Assembly (NCBI GenBank): GCA_002439735.1
Contig: DJPG01000012.1
Span: 1 to 6,136 of the forward strand
Reading direction: 5' to 3'
Source: Firmicutes bacterium UBA6418
GTDB lineage: Bacteria; Bacillota; Clostridia; Peptostreptococcales; Anaerovoracaceae
DNA length: 6,136 nt
The position numbers were made by a program, and so were the translations under genes. Shown here one piece after another: positions 5,211-6,136 of the stretch (position 1 is the stretch's first letter; each line of letters begins with the position of its first letter). Under the pieces are notes generated by a model. That model ran no database searches. It was given only the letters and a program-made list of their open reading frames with translations, and was not told the DNA's origin.

Positions 5211-5239
5211 ATCTTACTACCTTTCTTCCCACATCTCAA
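5211..5239 (-). promoter_or_regulatory. Promoter of the 106-aa gene (- strand)
   Basis: On the - strand a TTGAGA -35 (5239-5234), 17 bases, and a TAAGAT -10 (5216-5211) are found. Transcription would start near 5204, about 30 bases before the start codon. The -35 and spacer lie inside the last codons of the topoisomerase fragment, as expected if the promoter arose or was retained after that gene broke. Confidence 0.65.
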
Positions 5240-5402
5240 TCCTTTTTTGCTGGCTGGCAACGACAACGGTCCGTTCGTTGTTCGGCATGGCGAGTATGCG
5301 CGTCGCCAGATGGCAATGGTGTGGCTTCGGAAACTTTTTTCCGCAGATGGCACGGGCGATATCGTGTCCGAGCATGGATTTCTCAGCGATGACCAATTTC
5401 AT
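5217..5402 (-). pseudogene. topB: Truncated, frameshifted topoisomerase III N-terminus
   Basis: Sixty-one codons start with MKLVIAEKSMLGHDIARAICGK. This is the opening strand and helix of the Toprim domain of type IA topoisomerases, including the catalytic-glutamate position E7 in IAEK. Full-length TopB is around 600-700 aa. AAAGG lies 9 bases before the ATG at 5402. After residue 22 the current frame stops looking like TopB. From 5334 to 5305 another frame reads VSEATPLPSG, which fits the expected continuation, so a length change in the six-A run (5335-5340) probably shifted the frame. Beyond that no TopB sequence is seen, indicating a large deletion. TopB paralogues are frequent cargo of Firmicutes conjugative elements, which suggests the origin of this remnant. 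Identity of the N-terminus is likely; the frameshift is inferred. Confidence 0.65.
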
Positions 5403-5478
5403 GTGATGACGCCTTTCCGTTCTCGGCCGAGATGGCCTTGCGTTCGTTTCGAGTCCACGGAAGTCGGTGGATGACTGA

Positions 5479-5507
5479 TTGACAAGACATTCCGGACGAC
5501 GTATAAT
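5479..5507 (+). promoter_or_regulatory. Perfect-consensus sigma-A promoter
   Basis: TTGACA (5479-5484), a 17-base spacer and TATAAT (5502-5507) match the sigma-A consensus at every position. The predicted start is about 5514. It faces the + strand, opposite to the topoisomerase fragment and the 106-aa gene, and no ordinary gene lies downstream. An 11-base palindrome, TCAAG-A-CTTGA (5518-5528), lies just after the start and could be an operator. Confidence 0.85.
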
Positions 5508-5513
5508 AATATT

Positions 5514-5581
5514 AAGGTCAAGACTTGAGTAGTCCCCAAGCAATTGGAGTTTGGATAGGCGCTCTAGCTCTTGGCCTTTTT
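5514..5581 (+). ncRNA. Candidate ~68-nt small RNA
   Basis: Starting exactly at the predicted TSS, AAGGTCAAGA (5514-5523) pairs with TCTTGGCCTT (5569-5578) over 10 bp with one G-U pair, and TTT follows (5579-5581). Inside is a CCAA-GCAA-TTGG hairpin (5536-5547). The transcript would thus be closed by its own ends, like a compact small RNA. The T-tract is short and the terminating stem spans a long loop, so termination may be incomplete. An alternative reading of the same bases is a 52-codon ORF listed separately. Confidence 0.45.
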
Positions 5582-5683
5582 GCTTATCTGTTGTCGGCCT
5601 TGCCCTTTAATGGAATGACGGGTACGCCTTCGCTGTGGCACATCTGCGCGTCGCCGAAAGGTACGCATATGGTGTTCCTCTGA
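5525..5683 (+). CDS. Possible 52-aa membrane micro-protein
   Basis: A TTG at 5525 opens 52 codons reading SSPQAIGVWIGALALGLF, then AYLLSALPFNGMTGTPSLWH, ending at TGA 5681. Residues about 7-27 would form one membrane helix. AAGG (5514-5517) lies 7 bases upstream, a weak ribosome site at the very 5' end of the predicted transcript. The start is rare, the family is unrecognised, and a terminator-like pairing (5569-5578) would cut the transcript within the ORF. The hydrophobic run may simply reflect the T-rich sequence, so this is a tentative entry. Confidence 0.25.
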   Translation: MSSPQAIGVWIGALALGLFAYLLSALPFNGMTGTPSLWHICASPKGTHMVFL

Positions 5684-5709
5684 TCCTGTTTTGAGGTTCG
5701 GTCCGGCAT
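5584..5709 (-). CDS. Possible 41-aa ORF, doubtful
   Basis: The - strand ATG at 5709 opens 41 codons containing NTICVPFGDAQMCHSEGVPV and ending ADNR. It has no membrane segment and no recognised family. No ribosome site lies at a useful distance; the nearest GAGGAG is more than 20 bases away. It overlaps the + strand micro-ORF (5525-5683), and both cannot easily be real. It may be a remnant of the same decayed element as its - strand neighbours. Confidence 0.2.
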   Translation of the reverse strand: MPDRTSKQDQRNTICVPFGDAQMCHSEGVPVIPLKGKADNR

Positions 5710-5719
5710 TCTGAAGGCG

Positions 5720-5800
5720 TTATCTGATTTGCTCCTCAGCAAGACTTTCACTGGTGCGCAACAGCATTTCGCCGATGTCGTCCCCGAAGTCTTGTGCCAT
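5720..5800 (-). pseudogene. Short 26-aa ORF with strong ribosome site, probably a truncated gene
   Basis: The - strand ATG at 5800 is preceded by AAAGGAG (5812-5806) with 5 bases of spacing, a clearly functional-looking start, yet the frame closes after 26 codons (starting AQDFGDDIGEMLLRTSESL). Upstream lies a GC-rich hairpin, CCCCG/CGGGG (5815-5829). I see no homologue. A good start with so short a product suggests the 5' end of a gene that was cut or mutated; a genuine micro-protein is the alternative. No promoter is evident. Confidence 0.35.
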
Positions 5801-5893
5801 GATTGCTCCTTTCTCCCCGTAGGTCGGGGCTTGGATTGCCGTTTGTGCCATCGATTTTACAGTAAAGTCAAAAGCCAGCATGTGTATATTGCC

Positions 5894-5922
5894 TTGACGA
5901 AGCGGATAAAATATGATAAAAT
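5894..5922 (+). promoter_or_regulatory. Promoter of the second AAA/DUF4143 ATPase
   Basis: A TTGACG -35 (5894-5899) and a TAAAAT -10 (5917-5922) are separated by 17 bases; the start would be near 5929. The -10 lies in a perfect tandem repeat of ATAAAATATG, so a second TAAAAT (5907-5912) is present at a poor distance from the -35. Confidence 0.75.
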
Positions 5923-5963
5923 ATGAACAATCGTAGATTTTCATAAATTGTGGAGGGTGCGTT

Positions 5964-6136
5964 ATGACATATATCACCCGAGAGCTTGAGCGCAAGTTCT
6001 TAAAGCTCAATGATTTTTTCAAAGTTATCCTTGTTACGGGCGCAAGACAGGTCGGCAAAACGACGATGCTGAAGCATTTAGCTGAGAGTGACAGAACCTA
6101 TGTCACGATGGACAATACAATGGCGAGAGAGCTTGC
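5964..6136 (+). CDS. AAA ATPase (AAA_14/DUF4143 type), 5' part only
   Basis: The first 57 codons are present and the gene continues beyond the window. The Walker A motif is GARQVGKT (26-33, K32), preceded by a beta strand FKVILVT and followed by TMLKHL, which is the typical opening of this ATPase family. GGAGGG (5952-5957) lies 6 bases before the ATG, and a good promoter sits at 5894-5922. Its N-terminus differs from the protein at 3135-4475 (direct TYITRELERKF start, GARQ rather than GPRQ), so it is a paralogue rather than a copy. Whether it carries the DUF4143 half cannot be seen here. Confidence 0.85.
   Translation, partial: MTYITRELERKFLKLNDFFKVILVTGARQVGKTTMLKHLAESDRTYVTMDNTMAREL

Noticed and set aside
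4995..5474. 159-codon ORF on the + strand
   Set aside because: It lies opposite the 106-aa gene and the topoisomerase fragment, which have ribosome sites and, for the former, a promoter and terminator. The + ORF has no ribosome site and low-complexity translation.
5907..5926. Tandem ATAAAATATG as an iteron or CRISPR-like array
   Set aside because: Only two short adjacent units that form the -10 region of a promoter; no spacers or further units exist anywhere in the window.
1..6136. tRNA, rRNA or complete insertion sequence
   Set aside because: No cloverleaf, ribosomal RNA segment, transposase motif or paired terminal repeats with target duplication were seen on either strand.

Overview
The window looks like a low-to-mid GC Firmicutes chromosome, most likely a gut-type Clostridia (Oscillospiraceae/Eubacteriales-like). 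The grounds are the AGGAGG-type ribosome sites, the sigma-A promoters (several with an extended TGn -10), an HU gene of the Clostridia type, a DUF3268 zinc-finger gene, and two AAA/DUF4143 ATPases. This placement is inferred from gene content only.

Layout. 1-455: promoter, HU gene and a textbook terminator. 468-1075: a secreted or membrane-anchored protein with an acidic tail, whose start lies so close behind the HU terminator that readthrough is probably how it is expressed. 1076-1493: no protein gene, but dense RNA/DNA structure. Two inverted repeats are followed by a promoter and a ~227-nt RNA (about 1240-1466) that folds into a closed multi-hairpin domain plus a long terminator hairpin ending in a U-tract. 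1494-2954: an apparent operon of a DUF3268 zinc-finger protein, a small sigma-70-like factor (ATGA overlap) and a compact type I signal peptidase behind a 19-bp hairpin. 3083-4475: a self-contained AAA/DUF4143 ATPase gene with a near-consensus promoter.

4476-5960 is a decayed, mobile-element-like stretch. It holds a broken cysteine-motif fragment (+), an orphan 106-aa gene with its own promoter and terminator (-), a topoisomerase III N-terminus that has lost its frame and its body (-), a perfect-consensus + strand promoter that reads into a ~68-nt terminator-ended transcript (or a 52-codon membrane micro-ORF), and two very small - strand ORFs. 5894-6136 starts a second AAA/DUF4143 ATPase that runs off the window.

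The most interesting part is the 1205-1493 leader in front of the DUF3268-sigma-signal peptidase cluster. It has the architecture of a cis-regulatory RNA with an attenuating terminator. From memory, a candidate structured RNA named after DUF3268 was reported in comparative-genomics surveys, so the class may already be catalogued; its ligand or function, and the link to a sigma factor and a peptidase, would still be open. The + strand promoter at 5479-5507 and the transcript it drives are the second candidate.
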